Virus record (IMG/VR): IMGVR_UViG_3300050011_000416
Location: 1 to 61,509 of that record
DNA length: 61,509 bases
Source of the DNA: a virus
Reading direction: 5' to 3' (one strand)
Shown here piece after piece: positions 7,613 through 15,141 of the stretch. A model generated the notes under the pieces. That model did not search any database. It saw only the letters and a list, made by a program, of their open reading frames with translations, and was not told the DNA's origin. A program made the translations under genes and the position numbers. Positions within the stretch are counted from its first letter, which is position 1. Each line of letters begins with the position of its first letter.

Positions 7613-8191
7613 ATGAAATATCTACCTGAACCAGATAGTTTTTATGAGAACGAGAGATATAGTAACCAAGTATCCATCATGATTACTCCATACCGTAGTC
7701 TAAACTGGAAAGATTTGGTTACAAAATACGGTATTCAAGTTCCCGATATCATAGACCGCACATGCGGTAAATCTAAATGCGATGAGTGTAATGCTATATA
7801 TGTCGGACATCAATCTAAATGCGAGGCTATGGTGGAATTTCATCGAAAACCCGAAGCGTATTATGACACTAGAGGCTATCATTATATGTATCGTAATTTT
7901 GTGCAAAAGTGTGGCGGCTACCTTAGATGGGAACTGCAATCACAATTTAACCTCCAAACAGAGTTCTTTTCGTTACTAGAAATAATTAGTAGTTTGCCAC
8001 CAGTCATATACGATCCATTTATTAAATTTAGCGAACACTTTCCTCCAGGGGTTCCAGAATTACTTAGAACCAGAATACTCTCTCAAGAGATGCAGAATGT
8101 GAAGGCAGAACTGAATCTAATAAAGATGGGCATGCAACAAATTGCTCAAAAAATGAATTCTGCTGGGGCCTGTCTTAGTTTTGGTTTTTAG
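7613..8191 (+). CDS. Protein of unknown function
   Basis: A 192-residue protein. The start at 7613 is chosen because TTTGGAG lies just upstream and overlaps the end of the previous gene; a longer reading from 7535 would overlap that gene out of frame. It contains cysteines (CGKSKCDECNAIYVGHQSKC) compatible with a small zinc site near residues 52-69, and a helical C-terminus. Unrecognised. Confidence 0.6.
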   Translation: MKYLPEPDSFYENERYSNQVSIMITPYRSLNWKDLVTKYGIQVPDIIDRTCGKSKCDECNAIYVGHQSKCEAMVEFHRKPEAYYDTRGYHYMYRNFVQKCGGYLRWELQSQFNLQTEFFSLLEIISSLPPVIYDPFIKFSEHFPPGVPELLRTRILSQEMQNVKAELNLIKMGMQQIAQKMNSAGACLSFGF

Positions 8192-8219
8192 TTGACTTTT
8201 TAACAAAATAGGATATAGT
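8192..8219 (+). promoter_or_regulatory. Sigma70-like promoter driving RNA copy B
   Basis: TTGACT (8192-8197) and TATAGT (8214-8219) are 16 bases apart. The expected start at about 8226 falls on the 5' strand of the closing stem of RNA copy B (8224), so the promoter makes an RNA that begins with this structure. Confidence 0.7.
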
Positions 8220-8223
8220 TAGG

Positions 8224-8455
8224 TTTCTCATGAGGCGTGGAAGCAAGTAGGCGCTAGAAACCCTGGTACGCTGGGGACAATCAGGTAAGCTGGCAAAGGT
8301 GACGATGCCGACCTATTTTAGAGACACGCAACGACCCAAAAAGATCATTCGTAATAGATGTAGAGTTTACGTACCTTTAGGGGGCACACTGGAACTACCT
8401 GGTCAGGACTGGCCATACTTGAGCCGGAGTAGAAGTAGCGATCTACCATGAGAAA
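8224..8455 (+). ncRNA. Structured RNA family, copy B
   Basis: Closing stem P0 is nine pairs, TTTCTCATG (8224-8232) with CATGAGAAA (8447-8455). After two bases (AG) comes P1, GCGTG (8235-8239) with CACGC (8325-8329), with GA (8240-8241) facing GA (8323-8324). P2 is AAGTAGG (8245-8251) with CCTATTT (8312-8318). The terminal hairpin GTAGA/TCTAC (8429-8446) has GTAGCG in its loop and abuts P0. The paired sequences differ from copies A and C while the pairing is kept. This is the longest copy (232 nt). It has no long open frame and its own promoter. Confidence 0.8.
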
Positions 8456-8460
8456 ATAGG

Positions 8461-8531
8461 CAGTGGGTGCTGTGAGACGTGCAGACTAAATGACTCCTCG
8501 TACGGGATAAATCGGAATAGTCAGCCCACTG
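8461..8531 (+). ncRNA. Second folded element after RNA copy B
   Basis: CAGTGGG (8461-8467) pairs with CCCACTG (8525-8531), with GACTA (8484-8488) and TAGTC (8518-8522) as an inner stem. TTTTAATTTT follows, so it could be a terminator-like end or a regulatory leader. The strings GGGTGCT and AATCGGA also occur in the matching position after RNA copy C. Confidence 0.45.
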
Positions 8532-8553
8532 TTTTAATTTTAGGGAAAAATAT

Positions 8554-8712
8554 ATGAAGTGGTTATACAGAATCATTAGATTGTTCAAATGTCCTCACAA
8601 GTATGTCCAAACTAGCGGTCGCCTAAGAATAATTTTTGGCAATTTCTCAAACCACTACGGGTATATGAAGGCGTGTACTCGCTGTGGTAAAAACAAGGGG
8701 TTTAGGTATTAA
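8554..8712 (+). CDS. Small zinc-ribbon-like protein
   Basis: A 52-residue basic protein. CPHK near residue 13 and CTRCGK near the end give two cysteine/histidine pairs, as in small phage zinc-ribbon peptides. It begins 23 bases after the folded element that follows RNA copy B, with TAGGG upstream as a possible ribosome-binding site. Confidence 0.5.
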   Translation: MKWLYRIIRLFKCPHKYVQTSGRLRIIFGNFSNHYGYMKACTRCGKNKGFRY

Positions 8713-8714
8713 AT

Positions 8715-8948
8715 ATGAAAAAGGAACTTGAAGCATTTGTAGAAGGCCAGCTTTGTTACGTAGTTCTTAGACCCTATCAGGGTGAGGGTGAGCCAGTTCT
8801 TATTCTCCATGAAGCCAATGTGGCCGACTTGGGAGGCGGCTTCTATTATGGCAACGGACGTACATGGGTTTTGCAACCTCATGTTTCTATCTATGACGAG
8901 CAAGCCGCCACCCTATACGAAGGAAATTCCGATGATTCTCCAGTTTAA
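8715..8948 (+). CDS. Small protein of unknown function
   Basis: A 77-residue acidic protein starting two bases after the previous stop and overlapping the next gene by 17 bases. No family is recognised; the composition suggests a small beta-rich cytoplasmic protein. Confidence 0.55.
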   Translation: MKKELEAFVEGQLCYVVLRPYQGEGEPVLILHEANVADLGGGFYYGNGRTWVLQPHVSIYDEQAATLYEGNSDDSPV

Positions 8949-9261
8949 ATCCTACATCTATCGCTATACTGGAATCTACCTTGCCCATAAAGAAGAGCTA
9001 GAGTACTTATCGGACGATAAGCTCTGGAACGATATGGAACTAAGGCTTAAGGCTCCAGATAACGATATGTCTCTTGCTAATTGGGTAAGCGTGGAAATTG
9101 GTATGTGGCAGGCATGCCATGGATTCTGTAGACCCATGGTAAGTTGGACTTGGAAGTATCGTAATGTTCTGTTTGGCATACCCGCATCTTTGGTTAATTC
9201 GGCAGTATCTATTTGGTGGGACCTTAAAAGTCTTATAAGTAAGATGTTGTCAATTAAATAA
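8932..9261 (+). CDS. Protein of unknown function
   Basis: A 109-residue protein (MILQFKSYIYRYTGIYLAHK). The ATG at 8932 with AAGGAAA upstream is preferred over the longer reading from 8782, which would overlap the preceding gene heavily. It is rich in Trp and aromatic residues in the C-terminal half. Unrecognised. Confidence 0.5.
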   Translation: MILQFKSYIYRYTGIYLAHKEELEYLSDDKLWNDMELRLKAPDNDMSLANWVSVEIGMWQACHGFCRPMVSWTWKYRNVLFGIPASLVNSAVSIWWDLKSLISKMLSIK

Positions 9262-9276
9262 GTTTATATACGAATT

Positions 9277-9306
9277 TTCTTGTTATTTTTAAACATATGA
9301 TATAAT
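9277..9306 (+). promoter_or_regulatory. Extended -10 promoter for the NAD+ operon
   Basis: TGATATAAT (9298-9306) is a strong extended -10 box. A TTCTTG lies 18 bases upstream (TTGTTA at 15 bases is an alternative). It gives a leader of about 68 bases that contains the direct repeat AGGTCTA before the operon's first gene. Confidence 0.6.
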
Positions 9307-9380
9307 CTTTTATATAAGGCAGGTCTACCACTAAACCCTAGATTGATATGGGCTTACAGTAGGTCTAAGAAAAGGAGCCT

Positions 9381-10145
9381 ATGTTATACTTAAACGGTCA
9401 ACTAGTCAATGTCACCATGTTTCCGGACAACACCTCTCAGGTATGGAAACTTCCCCACCATATATCTAATTCGGATTATGCCTGGGTAGATTGGTCTTTC
9501 TCTAATGAAAGTGAAATTCTTCACTTAGCTCAATTAAAAACCCTCCTTGATCATTATGGAGCCCCCACTTCTCTAAGAATTCGATATTTGCCATATGGTC
9601 GTCAAGACAAAGTAGTGTCCAATCATACTACCTTTGCTCTCATAACATTTTCTCAAATTCTGAACAATATGAGTTTCGATAATATTGAAATTATCGATCC
9701 ACATAGCACTATCGCTACCGATCTAATCAAAAATTCAGTCGCTATTCAATCCACGAAGATTTCAGAACTTTGGAATACCGGAGAGTACGATGTGGTTTGC
9801 TACCCAGACAAAGGGGCTCTTTCTAAGTATACTAAGCTATACGATTACCCTTATATGCATGGGGAAAAGGTTCGTGACCAAATTACCGGGAATATTACAA
9901 GCTATCAAATTGTAGGTGATCCTGCTGGCAAAAATGTCTTGATTGTTGATGACATTTGCGATGGTGGAATGACCTTTAGACTTCTGGCCAAAGACCTACT
10001 GGCTGCGGGTGCAAAGAGCGTGGTGCTTTTCGTGACTCACGGAATCTTCTCAAAGGGAACAAGAATTCTCTTTGAATCAGGGATTCAACGGATTTTTACT
10101 CAGGATGGTGAAGTGAGTAATCGTCATGGCACTTTCTATTTATAG
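9381..10145 (+). CDS. PRPP-synthetase-like enzyme (candidate ADPR-pyrophosphate synthetase, Adps)
   Basis: A 254-residue member of the ribose-phosphate pyrophosphokinase family. It has the YLPYGRQDK motif and the phosphoribosyl-binding loop VLIVDDICDGGMTF. It is shorter than bacterial Prs (about 315). Prs makes PRPP from ribose-5-phosphate and ATP. In the phage NARP1 pathway a family member (Adps) instead pyrophosphorylates ADP-ribose. The adjacent NAMPT-like gene, the linked macro domain and the absence of an NMN adenylyltransferase favour the NARP1 reading, but the sequence alone does not decide it. AAAAGGAG precedes the start. Confidence 0.8.
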   Translation: MLYLNGQLVNVTMFPDNTSQVWKLPHHISNSDYAWVDWSFSNESEILHLAQLKTLLDHYGAPTSLRIRYLPYGRQDKVVSNHTTFALITFSQILNNMSFDNIEIIDPHSTIATDLIKNSVAIQSTKISELWNTGEYDVVCYPDKGALSKYTKLYDYPYMHGEKVRDQITGNITSYQIVGDPAGKNVLIVDDICDGGMTFRLLAKDLLAAGAKSVVLFVTHGIFSKGTRILFESGIQRIFTQDGEVSNRHGTFYL

Positions 10146-10156
10146 GAGATTATAAA

Positions 10157-11656
10157 ATGGAAAACTTTAGCGCAATGTTGTTATGTGATTTTTATAAATT
10201 GTCTCATCGTTTGATGTATCCAGGAAAGACGGAGGTTGTCTATTCTACTTGGACTCATCGAGCCAGTCGAATTAAAGAAGTTGATCACGTCGTAGTAGCT
10301 GGTAATCAAAGGTTTATTAAGAAATTCTTAATTGATTTCTTTTACGAAAACTTCTTTTGTAGGAATAAACAAAATGTGGTGGAAGAATATGCCCGTATCG
10401 TCAAGTATACGCTTGGCGTCGCCAATCCAGACACCTCGCATATCGAGGAACTCCACGATCTTGGATATCTTCCTTTGCTCATCAAAGCGGTTCCAGAAGG
10501 AACTCTTTTACCACTCCGAGTCCCTTCGATGACCATTCAGAACACAGATAAAAGGTTTTTCTGGTTAACCAACTATATTGAGACCCTTGCTTCTTGTGAA
10601 CTCTGGCCCACCTATACTGCGGCTACTATCGCCCATGAGTATCGTAAGTTACTAGATGCTGGAGCTATGAAGACTGTAGGTAATACAGATTTTGTGCCTT
10701 TTCAAGGGCATGATTTCAGCATGAGGGGTATGATGGGCATTGAAGCCGCCTCAAATACTGGATTAGGCCATCTTCTTTCTTTTGTTGGTACTGACACTAT
10801 TCCTGCAATTCTAGCTGCAGAATACTACTATAAGGCCAATGTGGAGAAGGAATTGGTCGGTACTTCCATTCCAGCCACCGAGCATAGCATTCAATGTGCT
10901 TATGGGGACGATCTGGCCTATCTTAAGCGCATGATTACCGAAGTGCATCCAACCGGATTTGTATCTGTTGTTTCTGATGGGTATGACTTCTGGGACGTTA
11001 TTGGTCGAGTTCTTCCCCTTCTTAAGGAAGATATTATGGCTCGTAAGGGTGGTCCTGTAGGAGATCGAGTCGTTATTAGACCCGATTCTGGAGACCCAGT
11101 AAAAATCGTTTGTGGTGATCCTGATGCCCCTAAGGGAAGTTTGGAACACAAAGGGGCAGTCGAAGCTCTCTGGAACATCTTTGGTGGTACGTACACCTTT
11201 ATGGACAATCCCACAAAAACTCAGTATAAGGTTCTAGATTCTCATATTGGCCTAATTTATGGGGACGCTATTACCCTTCGTAGGGCTGAAGAGATTATCA
11301 ATCGGTTGGCCGAAAAGGGATTTGCCTCTATCAATGTCGTATTTGGTATTGGATCTTATACTTACCAATACAATACCCGTGATACATTCGGATTTGCTTT
11401 GAAATCAACTGCATGTGTCATTGATGGTGTAGAAAAGCAAATCTTCAAGGATCCTAAGACAGATGATGGGATCAAGAAGTCACAAAAAGGTAAGGTTCAC
11501 GTCTATAGAGCTAATGGCAAGATCACATTCTCAGATGGGCATAGCCTAGCTTCTGAATTATCTGTGGACTTGTTGCAACCCATCTTCAAAGATGGTAAGA
11601 TGCTTAATGTGCAAACCTTTCAACAAATCAGAACCAGATTATTGGAGAGTAAGTGA
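10157..11656 (+). CDS. nadV: NAMPT-like nicotinamide (ADP-)ribosyltransferase (NadV or Namat)
   Basis: A 499-residue nicotinamide phosphoribosyltransferase family enzyme of full length. Recognisable motifs are SMRGMMG and VVIRPDSGDPVKIV, the latter carrying the catalytic and phosphate-contact residues. Classical NAMPT makes NMN from nicotinamide and PRPP; the NARP1 enzyme Namat joins nicotinamide to ADP-ribose pyrophosphate to give NAD+ directly. It follows the PRPP-synthetase-like gene by 11 bases with TAGGAG upstream, and its TGA overlaps the GTG of the macro gene. Either way it restores NAD+ during infection, for example against NAD-depleting defences. Confidence 0.85.
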   Translation: MENFSAMLLCDFYKLSHRLMYPGKTEVVYSTWTHRASRIKEVDHVVVAGNQRFIKKFLIDFFYENFFCRNKQNVVEEYARIVKYTLGVANPDTSHIEELHDLGYLPLLIKAVPEGTLLPLRVPSMTIQNTDKRFFWLTNYIETLASCELWPTYTAATIAHEYRKLLDAGAMKTVGNTDFVPFQGHDFSMRGMMGIEAASNTGLGHLLSFVGTDTIPAILAAEYYYKANVEKELVGTSIPATEHSIQCAYGDDLAYLKRMITEVHPTGFVSVVSDGYDFWDVIGRVLPLLKEDIMARKGGPVGDRVVIRPDSGDPVKIVCGDPDAPKGSLEHKGAVEALWNIFGGTYTFMDNPTKTQYKVLDSHIGLIYGDAITLRRAEEIINRLAEKGFASINVVFGIGSYTYQYNTRDTFGFALKSTACVIDGVEKQIFKDPKTDDGIKKSQKGKVHVYRANGKITFSDGHSLASELSVDLLQPIFKDGKMLNVQTFQQIRTRLLESK

Positions 11657-12102
11657 TTTTTTATAAAAAGGGTGATCTATTTAAAGCACCAGAACAACTG
11701 CTCGCACATGGGGTTAACTGTTCTGGTGCCTTTGGAAGTGGTGTAGCGGCTGGGATGGCTCTTAATCATATTGTAGCTAGAAATTCATATTTTTTCAAAT
11801 ACACAGAGTTTGGGTGGGAGCTAGGCGATGTACAATTCATTGTTTCTAACAATAAATGGATTGCCAATTGCGCAACTCAGCTTAATTATCTTCCTAGAAC
11901 TATGTGCCATGCTGATTATCCAGCAATAGAAGCCGCTATGCTTAAAGTTAAAGAATTTGCTATGAAAGACGGACTCACTGTCGCTATGCCCAAAATTGGA
12001 GCCGGATTGGCTGGGGGTGATTGGAATATAATCAAGGCAATCCTAGAGAAAGTTTTTAATGATTACGATGCTACTGTTTATGAACTTTTAACAGTTAAGT
12101 GA
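11653..12102 (+). CDS. Macro domain protein (ADP-ribose binding)
   Basis: A 149-residue stand-alone macro domain. The motifs DLFKAPEQLLAHGVNCSGAF, GSGVAAGMA and MPKIGAGLAGGDW match the ADP-ribose pocket of the Appr-1-p processing family. It starts with a GTG sharing four bases (GTGA) with the preceding stop, so it is translationally coupled to the NAD+ genes. It may hydrolyse or channel ADP-ribose derivatives, remove protein ADP-ribosylation, or bind a defence signal; the sequence does not choose between these. Confidence 0.8.
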   Translation: MIFYKKGDLFKAPEQLLAHGVNCSGAFGSGVAAGMALNHIVARNSYFFKYTEFGWELGDVQFIVSNNKWIANCATQLNYLPRTMCHADYPAIEAAMLKVKEFAMKDGLTVAMPKIGAGLAGGDWNIIKAILEKVFNDYDATVYELLTVK

Positions 12103-12614
12103 AAGCTATCTAATCCGTCAACCATCTTCAAGAATCCGGCAAAAGCTTCTTTGCTACTGGCAACCATAAGATCTGTCTCACTATTTCCCAATAACACGCA
12201 TCCAGCCGAATCGAAGTTATAGTTGCCTGGATGGAATAGGACTCCAGTCACATTTTTTCCTTGAAACTGAGGAATTCCTTTAATTTCAAAAGTATTAATT
12301 TCCTTCAGTTCTGGCCCTAAGTGATGGATACCCCTAACACAAGTATATTCACCATCGGCAAGTTTAGGTTTGTTGTCATAAGAATGCTCCAAAGTATATG
12401 CAACAAATGCACCACCATCTTCACATAACTGACCAAAAATACCAGCAGCACAAAACCTATTATGCGTTAATGTGAAAGACATAGATTTTTCCTTGTCTGC
12501 TATTTTAGGACTATCCACTTTTGGGGAACTTTGACCAACAGGAATACTGACAGATACTTCATTTTTTGCAAAAAGGCCAACTATAATCTCCAACATACTA
12601 TCAAAAAAACTCAT
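12078..12614 (-). CDS. DUF5675 family protein
   Basis: A 178-residue minus-strand protein. Its C-terminal 130 residues carry the DUF5675 features TLEHSY, GEYTCVRGIHH, GVLFHPGNYNFDSAGCVLLG. This family is common in phages and may act on cell walls, but that function is inferred. The N-terminal 40 residues are extra and partly hydrophobic (MLEIIVGLFA). AGAGG precedes the start, and a CAATCTTA-type promoter lies about 35 bases upstream. It converges with the macro gene, overlapping it by 25 bases. Confidence 0.65.
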   Translation of the reverse strand: MSFFDSMLEIIVGLFAKNEVSVSIPVGQSSPKVDSPKIADKEKSMSFTLTHNRFCAAGIFGQLCEDGGAFVAYTLEHSYDNKPKLADGEYTCVRGIHHLGPELKEINTFEIKGIPQFQGKNVTGVLFHPGNYNFDSAGCVLLGNSETDLMVASSKEAFAGFLKMVDGLDSFHLTVKSS

Positions 12615-12639
12615 AAAAACCTCTTTACATTTGATGCAT

Positions 12640-12654
12640 ATACCTTTAAGATTG
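12640..12654 (-). promoter_or_regulatory. CAATCTTA-N4-TAT promoter candidate (DUF5675 gene)
   Basis: On the minus strand CAATCTTA-AAGG-TAT lies about 25 bases before the DUF5675 start. It is the only visible promoter for this isolated minus-strand gene. Confidence 0.55.
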
Positions 12655-12658
12655 TCAT

Positions 12659-12976
12659 ATGAGGCTCAGAGTCGAACTTGGCTACGAAGCCATAAAAGAA
12701 GTGACCTGGTATGCTCGATTAGATGATTTCCCCAAATTAATCAAGTACATGGGATTCAATTATGAATGGATTATGTATGACAAAGATCTCACCGGAAAAG
12801 TGGATATAGTCCTATCCTATGCCAGACTTCCAACCTATGACCCTAATTATGGCGTCATATGTACTTTATGGGTAGATATGTATCCAGACATTCCTTCGGA
12901 ATGTGATTGTGGTGCAAAATATACCAGTTTTAGTTGGGACCATATGAGAATGTGTAAACTTTGGAGAAAATGGTGA
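12659..12976 (+). CDS. Protein of unknown function
   Basis: A 105-residue protein with a C-terminal CDCGAKYTSFSWDHMRMC that could bind a metal. There is no clear ribosome-binding site before the ATG. It is followed by the DNA ligase after three bases. Unrecognised. Confidence 0.5.
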   Translation: MRLRVELGYEAIKEVTWYARLDDFPKLIKYMGFNYEWIMYDKDLTGKVDIVLSYARLPTYDPNYGVICTLWVDMYPDIPSECDCGAKYTSFSWDHMRMCKLWRKW

Positions 12977-12979
12977 AAT

Positions 12980-14143
12980 ATGAATTTTCCTAGATTGTTT
13001 AAGAAAACAAGTACTGGAGCTATCCAATTTTGGGATATTGTAGCAAACAATACCCTCGTGGACGATACCGGTGATGATGAGATTGCTTACCTGGCTACGA
13101 TTAAGACTATTTATGGACAGCTTAATACCGATAGCCCTCAAGTTACGTGGGACCATATTAAGATCGGCAAAAACATTGGTAAAAAGAATGAAACTTCGGC
13201 ATTTGACCAAGCAAAATCAGAAGCCAAATCTAGATGGGAAAAGAAGAAAAAGACTGGATATGTAGAAAATCTAGCATCAGCAGAAAACGATGAAACGGAT
13301 GACCTAATTCAGGGTGGCATAGTTCCTATGTTGGCCCATACCTTTGAGAAGCAAGGCCATAAGATCAAGTATCCCTGCTATGTTCAACCCAAATTAGACG
13401 GCATCCGATGTATCGCTATTATGAAGGACGGAAAGTGTACCCTTTGGTCCAGAACCCGTAAGCCCATTACTTCGTGTCCACATATTGTGGAAGAGATTGA
13501 GAATAATTTTAAGAATGTAGATATAGTTCTTGATGGGGAATTATATAATTCAGAATTTAGCAATAACTTTGAACACATTGTTCATTTGGTTCGTCAAGAG
13601 GAGCCAGATCCACAGCATACAGATGTGCAATACCACATTTACGATGTCGTTAACGATCAAACTTTTGATTATAGAATTCTTTCTTTAACTAAAAAGTTTT
13701 CATCTTCAAAAACCCCTAATTTCAAATACTTAAAATTGGTCGATACTTATATGGTGGACGAGGAAGGCATAATACCAAATTGGTTTTTAGAATTTACTAA
13801 TCAAAGTTATGAAGGCGCTATGCTTCGAAATTCCAAAGGTCTCTACGTCAATAAGCGCTCCGCAGACCTAATTAAGGTCAAGGAGATGAAGGAGGAAGAG
13901 TTTAAAATCATAGGTGTAGAAGAAGGTCGCGGAAAACTTTCAGGCCATGTGGGGGCGTTTGTTTGTAAAATAGGCGATCAAGAATTTAAGGCTAAAATGT
14001 CTGGGTCTACAGAGAAACTAAAAGAATATTTTGAAAATAATAGCCTTTGGGAAGGCAAAAAATTAACAGTCCAATTCCAAGATTTTACTTCGTATGGACT
14101 TCCGAGATTTCCTGTAGGAAAAGCTATTCGCGACTATGAGTGA
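12980..14143 (+). CDS. ATP-dependent DNA ligase
   Basis: A 387-residue ligase. The adenylation motif is VQPKLDGIRC with nucleophile Lys138; EGAMLRN and DLIKVKEMK supply motifs IV and V, and an OB-fold follows. The N-terminal 110 residues are an extra domain. It seals nicks in phage DNA using ATP and complements the polymerase, primase and RNase H encoded later. The next small gene starts inside its last codons. Confidence 0.85.
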   Translation: MNFPRLFKKTSTGAIQFWDIVANNTLVDDTGDDEIAYLATIKTIYGQLNTDSPQVTWDHIKIGKNIGKKNETSAFDQAKSEAKSRWEKKKKTGYVENLASAENDETDDLIQGGIVPMLAHTFEKQGHKIKYPCYVQPKLDGIRCIAIMKDGKCTLWSRTRKPITSCPHIVEEIENNFKNVDIVLDGELYNSEFSNNFEHIVHLVRQEEPDPQHTDVQYHIYDVVNDQTFDYRILSLTKKFSSSKTPNFKYLKLVDTYMVDEEGIIPNWFLEFTNQSYEGAMLRNSKGLYVNKRSADLIKVKEMKEEEFKIIGVEEGRGKLSGHVGAFVCKIGDQEFKAKMSGSTEKLKEYFENNSLWEGKKLTVQFQDFTSYGLPRFPVGKAIRDYE

Positions 14144-14312
14144 TAATTTCCCCAAATATATGTTGGCGTTTTTAGCACTTATTTACTTATTAAGCTGCTC
14201 TGCAGAAGTTTTGCTAGTTAAAAGTGGAGTAGAGCTGGTATTTGAATCAGTAAAGTCTTTGGTTCCCCATATGACGATGTTCATTTTAGGATTTTATTTT
14301 TCAAGAAAGTAG
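14136..14312 (+). CDS. Small two-segment membrane protein
   Basis: A 58-residue frame starting inside the end of the ligase gene. Residues 9-28 (MLAFLALIYLLSCSAEVLLV) and 43-56 (VPHMTMFILGFYFS) are hydrophobic, giving a hairpin topology. The size and topology resemble small holins, but no lysis cassette adjoins it, so this stays a guess. Confidence 0.5.
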   Translation: MSDNFPKYMLAFLALIYLLSCSAEVLLVKSGVELVFESVKSLVPHMTMFILGFYFSRK

Positions 14313-14318
14313 GGGCTT

Positions 14319-14477
14319 ATGGAAAACGATGTAACGAAAACGTTCCAGCAATATTTAGCGGACGCTCTTGGGCAAGAATTTAATAAATACGATATATGGC
14401 ATATGACCCTCTTTGAATTTTTTGAGGCCGGATATGAAGCGGGGTACAACAGCGGATCAGATTGTGGGATGCTATGA
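14319..14477 (+). CDS. Small acidic protein of unknown function
   Basis: A 52-residue protein (MENDVTKTFQQYLADALGQE) with GGGG five bases before the ATG. Its TGA overlaps the ATG of the next gene (ATGA), indicating translational coupling. Confidence 0.5.
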   Translation: MENDVTKTFQQYLADALGQEFNKYDIWHMTLFEFFEAGYEAGYNSGSDCGML

Positions 14478-14740
14478 TAGCAATTTTTTATGATCGCAAG
14501 AATAAGAGGGAAGTGTCATCGGGCCAGCTGATGGAGGCCAAATTAATGGAAGAAATTCTAACAGTTGACGGGAATGGCTGTAAGGATTTCGCTATTTATC
14601 ATCCGGACAGATACGAAGCCTTTATAACTGAAAGGATGGTAGGAGAGTTGGCCTATAAAAGCCCCAATTGTCCTAAGCATAAGAACTGGGATGTTTGGAC
14701 CAATACAGTAGACCTAGTTTTTCTTAGGATGGAAGAGTAG
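14474..14740 (+). CDS. Protein of unknown function
   Basis: An 88-residue protein. The ATG at 14474 overlaps the previous stop; a TTG at 14462 would add four residues. No domain is recognised. Confidence 0.5.
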   Translation: MIAIFYDRKNKREVSSGQLMEAKLMEEILTVDGNGCKDFAIYHPDRYEAFITERMVGELAYKSPNCPKHKNWDVWTNTVDLVFLRMEE

Positions 14741-14741
14741 A

Positions 14742-14963
14742 ATGGACGACCATAAAAGTAGAGATGCTGAATCTAAGAAAAAGCGCCATATAAGTCGTAG
14801 AACGCAATTGCGCAATTTGGACAAAAGTATTAAGATGTTACATAAATTAAATCGATTATTGTGTCATGAGAAAATTCAATGGATTGACAGGTATAGGGAA
14901 TTAGAAAAAAGACTTACCGAGACTCAAAAACTGTTACCTTTTTGGATAAGGAAGGTTCCCTGA
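14742..14963 (+). CDS. Small basic protein of unknown function
   Basis: A 73-residue protein rich in Lys and Arg, with a helical, coiled-coil-like middle (LRNLDKSIKMLHKLNRLL). It starts one base after the previous stop. It could bind nucleic acid. Confidence 0.5.
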   Translation: MDDHKSRDAESKKKRHISRRTQLRNLDKSIKMLHKLNRLLCHEKIQWIDRYRELEKRLTETQKLLPFWIRKVP

Positions 14964-14964
14964 T

Positions 14965-15141
14965 ATGACAGTGCAAGAATTCTTAGATCGCATGAATCAA
15001 CTACCTTCAGAAGTTAAAGCGTTGGAACTAGGATTTTTTGATTTCGGCAACGAAGATTTGGAATGGTTAGATTTCTACCTTGAGAACGAAAATTGGAAGA
15101 ACTGGAGCGGTGAAGGGGACCATACGTTTGTGATTTGCTAA
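14965..15141 (+). CDS. Small acidic protein of unknown function
   Basis: A 58-residue protein (MTVQEFLDRMNQLPSEVKAL), rich in Glu, Asp and Trp. It is the last plus-strand gene before the long minus-strand structural block, overlapping the convergent MuF-like gene by four bases. Confidence 0.5.
   Translation: MTVQEFLDRMNQLPSEVKALELGFFDFGNEDLEWLDFYLENENWKNWSGEGDHTFVIC

Noticed and set aside
7090-8455. Structured RNA copies as group I introns, RNase P RNA or an IscB omega/HEARO RNA
   Set aside because: No group I core, no RNase P conserved core and no IscB gene; the elements lie between genes and do not interrupt them.
9381-12102. An NMN adenylyltransferase completing a classical NAMPT route
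   Set aside because: No gene in the window shows a HxGH-type nucleotidyltransferase motif near the NAD+ operon.
14136-14312. Holin gene
   Set aside because: The two hydrophobic segments fit, but there is no adjoining endolysin or spanin, so the call is left as a membrane protein.
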